Assembly: GCA_963734395.1 (NCBI GenBank)
Contig: CAVTGY010000007.1
Coordinates: forward strand, 186,001 to 250,000
From: Bog-756 sp963734395
Lineage (GTDB): Bacteria > Actinomycetota > Acidimicrobiia > Acidimicrobiales > RAAP-2
Length of the DNA: 64,000 nt
Direction of reading: 5' to 3'
The notes under the pieces were generated by a model. It was not told the origin of the DNA. It did no database searches and worked only from the letters and a program-made list of their open reading frames with translations. Positions 17,934 through 26,958 of the stretch are shown piece by piece; the first letter of the stretch is position 1; the number at the start of each line of letters is the position of its first letter. A program made the position numbers and the translations under genes.

Positions 17934-19655
17934 ATGAGGATCCGTTGGTTGGGCCGCGTGCCCTACCGGGAGGCATGGGCCCTCCAGCAAGCCATCAGCC
18001 GGCGTTCGACCGAAGACTACGTGCTGCTCCTCGAGCATCTCTCCGTCTACACCTTGGGGGCGAACGGCGACCCGGACCACGTGTTGGTCGATCCGGCCTC
18101 GGTGGGCGCCGACCTGATCAGGGTGGACCGGGGTGGCGACGTCACCTATCACGGCCCCGGTCAGCTGGTCGGGTATCCCTTGCTCACCGTGGGCCCCGGA
18201 CTCCACCGTGGGCCTGAGCATGTCCGCCAGGTCGAGCAGGTGGTCATCGACGCACTGGTCTCCCTCGGGGTGGCGCCATCCGACGTGGGCCGGTTGCCCG
18301 GCTTCCCGGGCGTATGGACTGGTCTCGACCAGGAAGGGCCCCGGGCTTCCCGGGGACCGGGGAAAATCTGCGCCATCGGCGTCCGCACCTCGAGGGGACG
18401 GACCACTCACGGCTTCGCGCTCAACGTGACCACCGATCTCGACATGTTCGAACACATCGTGCCCTGCGGCATCACCGGGCGACCGGTGACCTCCCTGCAT
18501 GCCGAGGGGATCGAGGTCCCGATGGCCGAGGTCGTCGAGGCGGTGATCGAATCGGTGCAATCGACCTGGGGTTTCGCTGACGATATCCAACAGGTGACCG
18601 ACGGATCGGTTGCCCGGGAGAGGCCGGTGCCTGTCTCGCTGAGTACCGGCGGTCGTGGCCATCGGGCGCAGGACCGGAGATTGCTGCAATCGGGGGTTGA
18701 CCCTGCTGCCGGGGTGGCCCTGGGTGCACGAAAGCCTCCCTGGCTGCGAGTCAATGCGCACATGGGGGATGACTACCTGGCGCTCAGGCACGGCATGCGC
18801 GATCTCGATCTGGTCACGGTGTGCGAGGAGGCCGGGTGCCCGAACATCTACGAGTGCTGGTCCGACGGGACGGCCACCTTCATGATCAACGGCTCACGCT
18901 GTACCCACGCGTGCGCCTTCTGTCAGGTCGACACCGGCCGTCCTGTTCCACTCGATCCCGGTGAGCCTTCCAGGGTGGCGCACGCGGTGGAGCGTATGGG
19001 ACTGGCTCACGCAGTCATCACCTGTGTGGCACGCGACGACCTTCCCGACGGTGGGGCAAGCGGCTTTGCCGGTGTAATCACGTCGATCAGGGACCGCACC
19101 CCCCGGACCACTATCGAGGTGCTCATATCGGATTGCAAAGGTGACCAGCAGTCGCTGGCCGTCGTGTTCGATGCCAGGCCCGATGTGCTCAATCACAACA
19201 TCGAGACAGTGGCCCGACTCCAGCGTGTGGTGCGGCCGTCGGCCGGCTACGCCCGAAGCCTGGGAGTGTTGGCCCGGGCCAAGGAGTCCGGACTCACCAC
19301 CAAGTCGGGGATCATTGTGGGGATGGGAGAGCGCGAAGACGAGGTGCTGGCCACCCTGGCGGATCTCCGAGCGGTCGGAACCGACATCGTTACCGTCGGC
19401 CAGTACCTGCGCCCGACCGGCAACCATCTGCCGGTCGCCCGCTGGTGGACCCCCGCGGAGTTCGAGGCCATCCGTGAAGCGGGGATGGCCATGGGATTCT
19501 CCCATGTGCAGTCGTCCCCGCTTACCCGCTCGAGCTACCACGCCAGAGAGGCTGTCGAGGCCAGCGGGTCGGCCACCGCCTTCGGAGGGTGGTCCGGTCT
19601 CGAGTCGCCGACCACCGGCGTCCACCAGTCGACGGCCGTCCTGAACGGCCCATGA
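17934..19655 (+). CDS. LipB-LipA fusion: octanoyltransferase plus lipoyl synthase
   Basis: One uninterrupted 573-aa ORF joins two enzymes of lipoate synthesis. Residues 1-215 are LipB: RGGDVTYHGPGQLVGYP, the active-site lysine K144 in GKICAIGV, THGFALNV and the catalytic cysteine C178 in IVPCGIT. A ~50-residue variable linker follows. Residues ~266-560 are LipA: the auxiliary-cluster cysteines C297, C302, C308 in TVCEEAGCPNIYECW, the radical-SAM cysteines C323, C327, C330 in CTHACAFC, NHNIETV and the C-terminal SSPLTRSSYHA serine. It thus transfers octanoyl from ACP and inserts sulfur on the same chain. ATG 17934 begins the conserved LipB sequence. It follows the E2 gene by 40 bp and overlaps the M24 peptidase (ATGA). 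Confidence 0.93.
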   Translation: MRIRWLGRVPYREAWALQQAISRRSTEDYVLLLEHLSVYTLGANGDPDHVLVDPASVGADLIRVDRGGDVTYHGPGQLVGYPLLTVGPGLHRGPEHVRQVEQVVIDALVSLGVAPSDVGRLPGFPGVWTGLDQEGPRASRGPGKICAIGVRTSRGRTTHGFALNVTTDLDMFEHIVPCGITGRPVTSLHAEGIEVPMAEVVEAVIESVQSTWGFADDIQQVTDGSVARERPVPVSLSTGGRGHRAQDRRLLQSGVDPAAGVALGARKPPWLRVNAHMGDDYLALRHGMRDLDLVTVCEEAGCPNIYECWSDGTATFMINGSRCTHACAFCQVDTGRPVPLDPGEPSRVAHAVERMGLAHAVITCVARDDLPDGGASGFAGVITSIRDRTPRTTIEVLISDCKGDQQSLAVVFDARPDVLNHNIETVARLQRVVRPSAGYARSLGVLARAKESGLTTKSGIIVGMGEREDEVLATLADLRAVGTDIVTVGQYLRPTGNHLPVARWWTPAEFEAIREAGMAMGFSHVQSSPLTRSSYHAREAVEASGSATAFGGWSGLESPTTGVHQSTAVLNGP

Positions 19656-20812
19656 ATCCGCTCCCGGACGGCGCGGTGGCCTCGAGACACGATCGTCTCG
19701 GTCGGGTAAGGGCCAGGATGGGCGAGCTGGGAGTCGATGCCCTCCTTCTCTCCCATGGCGCCGATCTCCCCTGGCTGACCGGCTATCGGGCGATGCCCTT
19801 GGAGAGACTCACCATGCTGGTGGTGCCCAACGGCGGGGATCCCACCCTGGTGGTCCCCGCCCTGGAAGCACCGAGGGTCGCGCCGGCCGACACCCTGTTT
19901 TCGCTGGTGCCGTGGTCGGACGGCCAGGACCCGATCGACATGGTGGTCTCGCTCCTCGCGCTCGGCACCACCAGCAGCGGTGCGCCGCTCCGCGTGGCGA
20001 TCTCCGATCGGGCGTGGACCACCACGGTGCTGGCACTCCAACGCCGGCTACCGGATGCCCAGTGGATGGAGGCATCGACTGTCACCGGCCCGATTCGTGC
20101 GGTCAAGGACCGCTCCGAACGGGATGCACTTCACATGGCGGGGGCAGCGGCCGACCGGGTGGCGACCGCGTTGCAGGCGGGCGAGATCGAGTTGATCGGT
20201 CGCTCCGAATCGGAGGTGTCCTCCCGCATCGCAGCCCTGTTGATCGCGCACGGTCATCAACAGGTCAATTTCGCCATCGTGGGCAGCGGACCCAACGCCG
20301 CCAGTCCCCATCACCAGCCGGGCGATCGGGTCATCGGCCGGGACGAGACCGTGGTGTGCGACTTCGGTGGCACCTTCTCGCTCGATGGCGATGTCGGGTA
20401 CTGCTCGGACATCACCAGGACCGTCGTAACCGGTGCCCCGTCGCCTGAAGTCCACGAGTGCTACCAGGTCTTGCAAGCCGCACAACGGAGCGCTGTTTCT
20501 GCCGCCCGTTCCGGGGTCAGTGCCGAACACGTCGACAGGGTGGCCCGGAACATCATCGAGGAGGCCGGTTTCGGCGATCTGTTCGCGCACCGCACAGGGC
20601 ACGGAATCGGCATCGAGGAACACGAGGACCCCTACCTGGTTGCGGGAAACACCGAGGTCCTGCAGCCCGGCCATGCCTTCTCGGTGGAACCGGGAATCTA
20701 CTGGCCCGGACGGTTCGGGATGCGCCTGGAGGACATCGTGGTGATCGGAGAGGATGGCGATCCCGAACCATTGAACATCGCTGACCACGACCTCATCGTC
20801 GTGGACTCCTAG
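19652..20812 (+). CDS. M24 family aminopeptidase (Xaa-Pro peptidase-like)
   Basis: A 386-aa metallopeptidase with an N-terminal creatinase-type domain (about 1-140) and a C-terminal pita-bread domain. All five metal ligands are visible: D in VCDFGGTF, D in YCSDITRT, H in HRTGHGIGIEEHEDP, E in SVEPGIYWP and E in MRLEDIVVI. It likely removes N-terminal residues preceding proline, or cleaves dipeptides. The ATG overlaps the lipBA stop (ATGA), so it is in the same operon, though no metabolic link is evident. The SDR gene follows 18 bp later. Confidence 0.88.
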   Translation: MNPLPDGAVASRHDRLGRVRARMGELGVDALLLSHGADLPWLTGYRAMPLERLTMLVVPNGGDPTLVVPALEAPRVAPADTLFSLVPWSDGQDPIDMVVSLLALGTTSSGAPLRVAISDRAWTTTVLALQRRLPDAQWMEASTVTGPIRAVKDRSERDALHMAGAAADRVATALQAGEIELIGRSESEVSSRIAALLIAHGHQQVNFAIVGSGPNAASPHHQPGDRVIGRDETVVCDFGGTFSLDGDVGYCSDITRTVVTGAPSPEVHECYQVLQAAQRSAVSAARSGVSAEHVDRVARNIIEEAGFGDLFAHRTGHGIGIEEHEDPYLVAGNTEVLQPGHAFSVEPGIYWPGRFGMRLEDIVVIGEDGDPEPLNIADHDLIVVDS

Positions 20813-20830
20813 GAGCGGGGGCGGGGCTCG

Positions 20831-21556
20831 ATGAACCTGGACATCCGGGGGAGAGTGGCGCTGGTGGTGGCCGGATCACGCGGCCTCGGCCGTGCTACCG
20901 CCGAATCCTTGGCCGCCGAAGGGGTGAGAGTGATGCTCTCGTCACGCAGCCCGGACGCTCTCGCTGATGCCCGGACGTCGATGCGCTCCACCGGGGCCGA
21001 TGTCGAGACTCAGGCGGCCGACATCACCGATGCTTCGGCGCCGGCCGCTCTGGTCGAGGGCACCGTGGCGAAGTTCGGCACCGTCGACATCGTCGTCGCC
21101 AACGCGGGCGGTCCGCCCCCGGGCCATGCGCTGGACCTGGACGACGCCGTTCTCGAGGCCGCACTCAACGCCAACCTGATGTCGGCGGTGCGTCTGACCA
21201 GGGCCGCGGTGCCTGTCATGCGCCAGAACGGATGGGGCCGGATCTGCTTCATCACCTCGTACTCGGTGGTGCAGCCCATTCCGGGGTTGGCCCTTTCCAA
21301 CACCGCCAGGGCCGGCTTGTGGGCGTGGGCCAAAACAGCGGCGCAGGACCTGGCGATGCAAGCGAGTGGCATCACACTCAATCTGGTGTGCCCGGGACCA
21401 CACGCCACCGACCGAATGCGCGAGCTCGGCGGAGCCGGGGTGATGGGGGACCCCGCGGACTTCGGCAGCGTGGTCACTTTCGTTTGCTCGCGACAGGCCG
21501 CCTTCATCAACGGAGCTGCGTTGGTGGTGGACGGGGGATCCACGTTGGCCCTGTAG
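20831..21556 (+). CDS. SDR family protein with a non-canonical active site
   Basis: A 241-aa Rossmann-fold protein with the nucleotide motif VVAGSRGLGRATAESLAAEGV and VANAGG. Where classical SDRs have Y-x3-K, this one reads LALSNTARAG, so the tyrosine and lysine are both replaced; the preceding serine region is ITSYSVVQPIPG. This matches a recurrent divergent SDR group annotated as 3-oxoacyl-ACP reductase-like, whose activity is unclear. The end INGAALVVDGGSTLAL is classical. Last gene of the lpdA-E2-lipBA-M24 run; converges on the gene ending at 21572. Confidence 0.82.
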   Translation: MNLDIRGRVALVVAGSRGLGRATAESLAAEGVRVMLSSRSPDALADARTSMRSTGADVETQAADITDASAPAALVEGTVAKFGTVDIVVANAGGPPPGHALDLDDAVLEAALNANLMSAVRLTRAAVPVMRQNGWGRICFITSYSVVQPIPGLALSNTARAGLWAWAKTAAQDLAMQASGITLNLVCPGPHATDRMRELGGAGVMGDPADFGSVVTFVCSRQAAFINGAALVVDGGSTLAL

Positions 21557-21571
21557 CGACCACCGCCGATA

Positions 21572-22114
21572 TCAATCCGATCGGGGATCCGGGGTCGGCG
21601 GTGGAGGTTGCTCCAATAGGGGAAGCGACGCGTTCGGTGACGTCGGCGGGGGCGGTGGCGGTTCGATGTTCTGCGTCGATGGGATCGGCAGGCGTTGTTC
21701 TGGACCGGGGAGTCGGTCGAACTCGGGTAACGGACTGGCGAATGATCGATCCACGTCGGCAAATGTCGAGGGCACCGGCAACGGGGCCACCGGTGCGGCC
21801 CTGGGCTTTGTTGCTTCCCCTCGAGCGGATGAGGTGAAGGTAGGAGAAAGAGACCGGCCGCCCGGGGCGACCGGAGCACCCGTCGCCAAACTCTCCGACG
21901 ACGAATGCGCGTAGTGGGCAACATCGAAATCATAGAAGCCGGTGCTTGCCGCCTTGCGGAGCTTCTGGTCGTGAGCACGCTTGACCCGGACCAACAACAG
22001 CAGGATGGAAACGACCACGGCAAAGCCGATCAGGACCCACTCGATCGAGTAGTGACCGTATCCCGAGGCGAAGATCGCCGCCTGGTATGGGCTAGCTGAT
22101 TGGATCGTCATCAA
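21572..22114 (-). CDS. Membrane-anchored proline-rich hypothetical protein
   Basis: A 180-aa protein of unrecognised family. A short N-terminal stretch is followed by one transmembrane helix (about 25-43, WVLIGFAVVVSILLLLV) and a basic stop-transfer RVKRAHDQKLRK, placing the long Pro/Ser-rich tail (residues 60-180, with PPPPPP and PPPPTP runs) in the cytoplasm. Such proteins often act as scaffolds. It lies 114 bp downstream of another single-pass envelope protein on the same strand, which itself follows metH. Confidence 0.65.
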   Translation of the reverse strand: MMTIQSASPYQAAIFASGYGHYSIEWVLIGFAVVVSILLLLVRVKRAHDQKLRKAASTGFYDFDVAHYAHSSSESLATGAPVAPGGRSLSPTFTSSARGEATKPRAAPVAPLPVPSTFADVDRSFASPLPEFDRLPGPEQRLPIPSTQNIEPPPPPPTSPNASLPLLEQPPPPTPDPRSD

Positions 22115-22228
22115 TTGTAGCTATCGGCAGGATCCCGCCAGTGATTCAGTGGTATTTGTGCCCCGCCTTCGGAGCTGTGCTGACCCAGAATCCGATCGAT
22201 CAGGCGCCCGCGTTGCCCTTCTCTGTGG

Positions 22229-23329
22229 CTACGGCTCGAATGAGACCAGTTGGTCCGATGGCGATTCGAGCGACTCGGGGTTGGCCAGGGCCGGCACCTC
22301 CCGGGCCACCGGTCGCATCGGGGCAATTGTCGGTGCCGGAATTCGGAGGTGGTCCCCGAGGTCCGGATCCGGGATGGTCGCCCCGAACGACTCCAACAGG
22401 CCCCCGGGGCCCCAGGGATCGGTCGTGGTGTCGGGTTGGGAGACCGCTGTTTGGCGGCGGCGGCGGCGGCGTCGTCGGAGAAGGAGGACAAGGGTTGCAC
22501 ATCCGATGATGGCGGTGACCGCCACTGCCGCCACGATGATCGGGAGAGTTCCGCCCCTGCTCGACGTGGCCGCCAGGGTGCCCGGGGTGGCCTGGGTGGC
22601 CCCACTCTCGGGAGGCGCCGATTGAGCCCTCGAACCGACCGGGTCATCCTTGCCCAGCGTCCAGTACTGCCCGACGCTGACCGCGACGGCCTCGGACGGG
22701 GTGAGGACCGTCGGGTTGGACGCCGAAAGCGATGATGCCAACTCGATCATCGCCACGTACTCACCGGCACGGAAGACCACGACCTGTTCGGCAGCGTGGA
22801 CCGGCGAATCGATCTGCACCGTGTAGGCGTGGGCTCCGGGGATACTGGAAACCGCGTACGGGCTGGAATCGGCCGACGCGCCGAATGGCGTGCGCAGACT
22901 CAGCTCGAACGCCTTGGCGTCTGTGACGTCGGGTATACGGAACAGCAGCACGGCCACATCGTTGTCGCCCGTCTCCACTCCGGACCGATCGGTCCACAGT
23001 CGAATGGATGCTCCGAATCCGGGCTGGGCAGCCAGGGCACTGAACTGGTTCTGTGCACGTTGGGGCGCGGACGACTGGGAGGCGTATTCGGAAGCGGTCA
23101 ACGGGCCATTGGTGGGACCGTACGGTGCCACGGAGTAAGCGGGGAGCGGGTGGGCGATGATCAGTGATCCGAGTGGGGGCCCCGGGGCGCCGGCCGGTTC
23201 GGCCGCCCGAGCTGTCGGATTGCTCATCGAAAGCAAGGCCAGAACGGAGACCGCGGCGATGGCGGTGGCACGAGCAGCGTCTTTGACCGCGGCTCCGATG
23301 ACGGGCGCGAGCCTCGGTCGGGTTGGCAT
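22229..23329 (-). CDS. Exported single-pass membrane protein of unknown function
   Basis: A 366-aa protein with an N-terminal signal peptide (about 15-43, ATAIAAVSVLALLSMSNPTARA with an A-x-A cleavage site), an extracytoplasmic domain of ~200 residues, then a second hydrophobic helix near residue 265 (LPIIVAAVAVTAIIGCATLVLLL) followed by RRRRRRRR and a cytoplasmic tail. This is a type I topology. The outer domain contains VAVLLFRIPDVTDAKAFELSL, reminiscent of actinobacterial extracellular domains of unknown role. Its start is 10 bp beyond the metH stop, so it is probably translated from the metH message. Confidence 0.7.
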   Translation of the reverse strand: MPTRPRLAPVIGAAVKDAARATAIAAVSVLALLSMSNPTARAAEPAGAPGPPLGSLIIAHPLPAYSVAPYGPTNGPLTASEYASQSSAPQRAQNQFSALAAQPGFGASIRLWTDRSGVETGDNDVAVLLFRIPDVTDAKAFELSLRTPFGASADSSPYAVSSIPGAHAYTVQIDSPVHAAEQVVVFRAGEYVAMIELASSLSASNPTVLTPSEAVAVSVGQYWTLGKDDPVGSRAQSAPPESGATQATPGTLAATSSRGGTLPIIVAAVAVTAIIGCATLVLLLRRRRRRRRQTAVSQPDTTTDPWGPGGLLESFGATIPDPDLGDHLRIPAPTIAPMRPVAREVPALANPESLESPSDQLVSFEP

Positions 23330-23339
23330 GACGTTCGGT

Positions 23340-26300
23340 TCAGGCCACGAAGTATTTTGCCTGGGGATGATGGCAGATGATGGCGGTGGTCGATTGTTCA
23401 GGATGAAGTTGGAATCCGTCGCTCACCTCGACCCCGATGCGATCTGCTCCGAGGAGGTCGACCACCTTGGCGTTGTCCTCGAGGTTGGGGCAGGCCGGAT
23501 AGCCCCATGAGTACCTGCCGCCCCGATACTTCTGGCGGAACAACCCGGTGAGGGTGGCTCCGTCCTCATTGGCGAACCCGAGCGCCTCACGGATCCGTCG
23601 GTGCCAGTACTCGGCGAGTGCCTCTGCCATCTCCACCCCGAGTCCGTGGAGGTAGAGGTACTGCTGGTATTGGTCGTCGTCGAAGAGGCGTTTGGTCTCC
23701 TCCGACACCCGTGCACCCATGGTGACCACCTGGAAACTGGCCCAGTCCGGTTCGCCGGATGTCACCGGACGGAAGAAGTCACTGATGCAAAGCCAGGGCT
23801 CCTCGGACTGTCGGGGAAAGGTATACCGCATGAGCTCGTCGCTGCGGCTCTCATCCTCGAACAGGACCAGGTCGTCGCCGTCGGCATTGGCGGCGAAGTG
23901 GCCCCATGCCGCCTGCGGTACCAACAGCTGTTCGGATTTGGCCGTGGACAGCTGGTCCCTCAACAGGCTCCTGATCCGCTCCTTGAAGGCAGGATCCTTC
24001 TCGCCCTTCTCGGGGCGGAATCCCCACTGGTTGCGGAACAGAGCGGTCTCGTTGAGATAGGCGGCGATGTCGTCGATCGCCATGCCCTTGGCCACTCTGC
24101 TGCCGAGGAACGGTGGCTTGAAGGTCGGGTTGTCCACCTCCACCTCGGGTGAGCGGGTGGGAAGCGTCTCACCTCGCGCCCGAGCCTCTGCTGCTGCCTG
24201 CTTGCGCAGTTCGCTCTTGCGCGGTCCGAGATCACGTCCGCCGATGGCGGTGCCGAATTCGGCGTCCTCCTCCCCTGAGCGAGTCAGCTCGACCAGGCGA
24301 TCCATGGTGCGGAGGCCCTCGAACGCGTCCTTGCCGTAGAAGAGACGCCCGTTGTAGACCTGCCGGAGGTCGCGTTCGACGTAGGTTCGGGTGAGTGCAG
24401 CACCACCGAGGATGACCGGTATGTGAGAGAGGTTGCGGCGATTGAGCTCTTCGAGGTTGTCCCGCATGATGAGTGTGGACTTGACCAGCAATCCGCTCAT
24501 ACCGATGGCATCGGCCTCGGACTCTTCGAGCGCACTGACCATGTCGGCGATCCCCACCTTGATCCCGAGGTTTTTCACCGTGTACCCGTTGTTGGTGAGA
24601 ATGATGTCGACCAGGTTCTTGCCGATATCGTGCACGTCACCCTTTACGGTGGCCAACACCATCACACCCTTGCCGCCCTGGTCGGCCTTCTCCATAGAGG
24701 GCTCGAGATAGGCAACGGCGGTCTTCATGGTCTCGGCCGAGCCCAAGACGAAGGGGAGCTGCATCTCCCCGGAGGCAAACAGCTCACCCACGGTCTTCAT
24801 GCCGGCCAGCAGGAATTCGTTGATGATGACCAGCGGAGTGAAGCCGCTGGTCATCGCCTCCTCCAGGTCGTCTTCGAGGCCGTTTCGATCCCCGTCGACG
24901 ATTCGCTGTTCGAGTCGCCGCTCGACGGTCCACCCCGTACGGTCCTCGGTGGCCGCCGCCGAAGAGGCTGATACTCCCTCGAAGATGGCGAGGAGCTCGG
25001 TCAACGGGTCGTAGCCGTCGTGTCGGCGGTCATAGACCAGGTCGAGGCAGACCTCCCTGGCCCGATCGTCGATTTTCGAGAGTGGAAGGATCTTCGAGGC
25101 ATGCACGATGGCGGCGTCGAGTCCGGCCTCGACGCACTCATGGAGAAATCCCGAATTGAGCACTTGACGGGCGGCGGGGTTGAGCCCGAAGGAGACGTTG
25201 GACAGGCCGAGGATCGTGTAGACCCCGGGCAGTTCGGTCTTGATCCTCCGGATGCCCTCGATGGTCTCGATCCCGTCCTTGCGGCTCTCCTCCATCCCGG
25301 TTGACAGGGGGAGGGCCAGCGCATCGAACATCAGGTCCTGGGGGTGTAGCCCGTAGCGCTCGGTGGCGATGTCGTGGATGGCGGTGGCGGCCCGCACCTT
25401 CCAGTCGGCGGTCCGGGCCTGTCCCTCGGTGTCGATGCAGGTGCAAACCACCGCGGCCCCGAACTCCTTGGCCAGGGTGAGGAACGAGTCGAGCCGGGTG
25501 CCCGGTTCGTCGCCCTCCTCGAGATTGACCGAGTTGATCACCGCCCGGCCGCCGATCCAGGACAGCGCGGTCTCCACGACGGGAGCCTCAGTCGAGTCGA
25601 CCATCAACGGAGCGGTCGACTGGGTGGCGAAGCGGGATGCCACCTCCTCCATATCGGCCACGCCGTCGGCACCGGTGTAGTCGACGCAGACATCGATGAG
25701 ATGGGATCCCTCTTTGACCTGGTCGCGGGCCATGGCCACGCAGGTGTCCCAGTCGGCCTCGAGCATGGCTTCCCGAAACCTCTTCGAGCCATTGGCATTG
25801 GTCCTCTCCCCGACGACCAGGAACGACGTGTCCTGCGCGAAGGGGACCTGGGTGTATATCGAAGCAGCGCCGTATTCAGGTTCGGGATGGCGGACGGCCG
25901 GCGTAAGGTCGGCGCAGGACTCGACGACCGCGGCCAGGTGGGCGGGGGTGGTCCCGCAACACCCTCCGATGACCGAGACCCCCAGCTCGCTGACGAATTG
26001 GCGATGGAAGTCGGCCAACTGCTCAGGGGTCAGGTCATAGTGCATGGCGCCGTCCACCACTGACGGCAGTCCGGCGTTGGGCAGGCACGACACCGGCACC
26101 ATCCCGTGACCACAGAGATGGCGAAGCGGTTCGAACATCTCCGCCGGACCCGTCGCGCAATTGAGCCCGATCAGGTCTACGTCCATCGCTTCGAGGGCGC
26201 ACAGCGCCGCACCGATCTCCGTCCCCGGGAGCATCGTTCCGGTCAGTTCGATGGTCACCTGCGTTTGAATGGGCAGCGCCCGCCCGCCCGCCTTCATCGC

Positions 26301-26846
26301 CCGTCTGACCCCATTGATTGCCGCCTTGGCCTGGAGCAGATCGAAGACGGTCTCGATGATGATCAAGTCCACGCCACCTTCGATGAGCGCCCCGGCCTGC
26401 TCTTGGTAGGCGTCGCGCAGATCGGCGTATCGGATCTGGCCGAGCGTCGGGAACTTGGTACCCGGACCGATGCTCCCCGCCACCCACCGGGGACGATCAG
26501 TCGTGGAGAAATCGTCGGCGGCCCCGCGGGCCAGAGCGGCGGCGGCCAGGTTCAACTCACGGACTCTGTGGGCCTGACCGTATTCGGCCAGCACCGGGGC
26601 GAAAGCGCCGAACGTGTCGGTCTCCACCACGTCGCACCCGGCTTCGAAGAACGACCGGTGGACCCTGTCCACTACTTCGGGGCGGCTGACCACCAGGAGC
26701 TCATTGCAGCCCTCCAGCTCCGGACCGCCGAAGTCGTCGGCCGTCAGATTGGCCAACTGCAGATTGGTGCCCATGGCGCCGTCGAAGACGACCACCCGTT
26801 CGGAGACGGCCTTCAGGTAGCTGGAGGGCGAGGGTTTGACGCTCAT
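23340..26846 (-). CDS. metH: Cobalamin-dependent methionine synthase MetH
   Basis: Transfers methyl from methyltetrahydrofolate to homocysteine through cobalamin. Full four-module protein of ~1168 aa: homocysteine domain with zinc cysteines in GLNCATGP and GGCCGTTPAH; pterin domain from VVGERTNANGSKRF; B12 cap and binding domain with the axial histidine in GDVHDIGKNLV; SAM/activation domain with RYSWGYPACPNLEDN. ATG 26846 (MSVKPSPSSYLK) is preferred; an in-frame codon at 26915 would read through a GC-rich hairpin. Divergent from the cobalamin adenosyltransferase. No B12 riboswitch box is visible in the 112-bp gap. Confidence 0.96.
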   Translation of the reverse strand: MSVKPSPSSYLKAVSERVVVFDGAMGTNLQLANLTADDFGGPELEGCNELLVVSRPEVVDRVHRSFFEAGCDVVETDTFGAFAPVLAEYGQAHRVRELNLAAAALARGAADDFSTTDRPRWVAGSIGPGTKFPTLGQIRYADLRDAYQEQAGALIEGGVDLIIIETVFDLLQAKAAINGVRRAMKAGGRALPIQTQVTIELTGTMLPGTEIGAALCALEAMDVDLIGLNCATGPAEMFEPLRHLCGHGMVPVSCLPNAGLPSVVDGAMHYDLTPEQLADFHRQFVSELGVSVIGGCCGTTPAHLAAVVESCADLTPAVRHPEPEYGAASIYTQVPFAQDTSFLVVGERTNANGSKRFREAMLEADWDTCVAMARDQVKEGSHLIDVCVDYTGADGVADMEEVASRFATQSTAPLMVDSTEAPVVETALSWIGGRAVINSVNLEEGDEPGTRLDSFLTLAKEFGAAVVCTCIDTEGQARTADWKVRAATAIHDIATERYGLHPQDLMFDALALPLSTGMEESRKDGIETIEGIRRIKTELPGVYTILGLSNVSFGLNPAARQVLNSGFLHECVEAGLDAAIVHASKILPLSKIDDRAREVCLDLVYDRRHDGYDPLTELLAIFEGVSASSAAATEDRTGWTVERRLEQRIVDGDRNGLEDDLEEAMTSGFTPLVIINEFLLAGMKTVGELFASGEMQLPFVLGSAETMKTAVAYLEPSMEKADQGGKGVMVLATVKGDVHDIGKNLVDIILTNNGYTVKNLGIKVGIADMVSALEESEADAIGMSGLLVKSTLIMRDNLEELNRRNLSHIPVILGGAALTRTYVERDLRQVYNGRLFYGKDAFEGLRTMDRLVELTRSGEEDAEFGTAIGGRDLGPRKSELRKQAAAEARARGETLPTRSPEVEVDNPTFKPPFLGSRVAKGMAIDDIAAYLNETALFRNQWGFRPEKGEKDPAFKERIRSLLRDQLSTAKSEQLLVPQAAWGHFAANADGDDLVLFEDESRSDELMRYTFPRQSEEPWLCISDFFRPVTSGEPDWASFQVVTMGARVSEETKRLFDDDQYQQYLYLHGLGVEMAEALAEYWHRRIREALGFANEDGATLTGLFRQKYRGGRYSWGYPACPNLEDNAKVVDLLGADRIGVEVSDGFQLHPEQSTTAIICHHPQAKYFVA

Positions 26847-26875
26847 GATCCCGTTAAGGCTACCGGGGGAGGCAG

Positions 26876-26898
26876 ACCCGGCCGGCAAACGGCCGGGT
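26876..26898. promoter_or_regulatory. GC-rich hairpin between metH and cobalamin adenosyltransferase
   Basis: ACCCGGCCG - GCAAA - CGGCCGGGT is a perfect 9-bp stem with a 5-nt loop, in the divergent promoter region and, on the metH side, in the leader. There is no T-run, so it is not an ordinary terminator. It might be a protein site or an RNA element; no function is assigned. Confidence 0.4.
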
Positions 26899-26958
26899 GT
26901 CCCACCGGCCGGCATGGGGTTCAGCGATGTCGCTTAGCATCGTCTCGGTGATGAGCGC

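Noticed and set aside
22440..22480. GGC-triplet run as a regulatory repeat
   Set aside because: It is simply the coding sequence for the arginine-rich stop-transfer segment of the 22229-23329 protein.
26847..26958. Cobalamin riboswitch before metH
   Set aside because: The gap is too short for a full riboswitch and contains no B12-box-like sequence; only a simple hairpin is seen.
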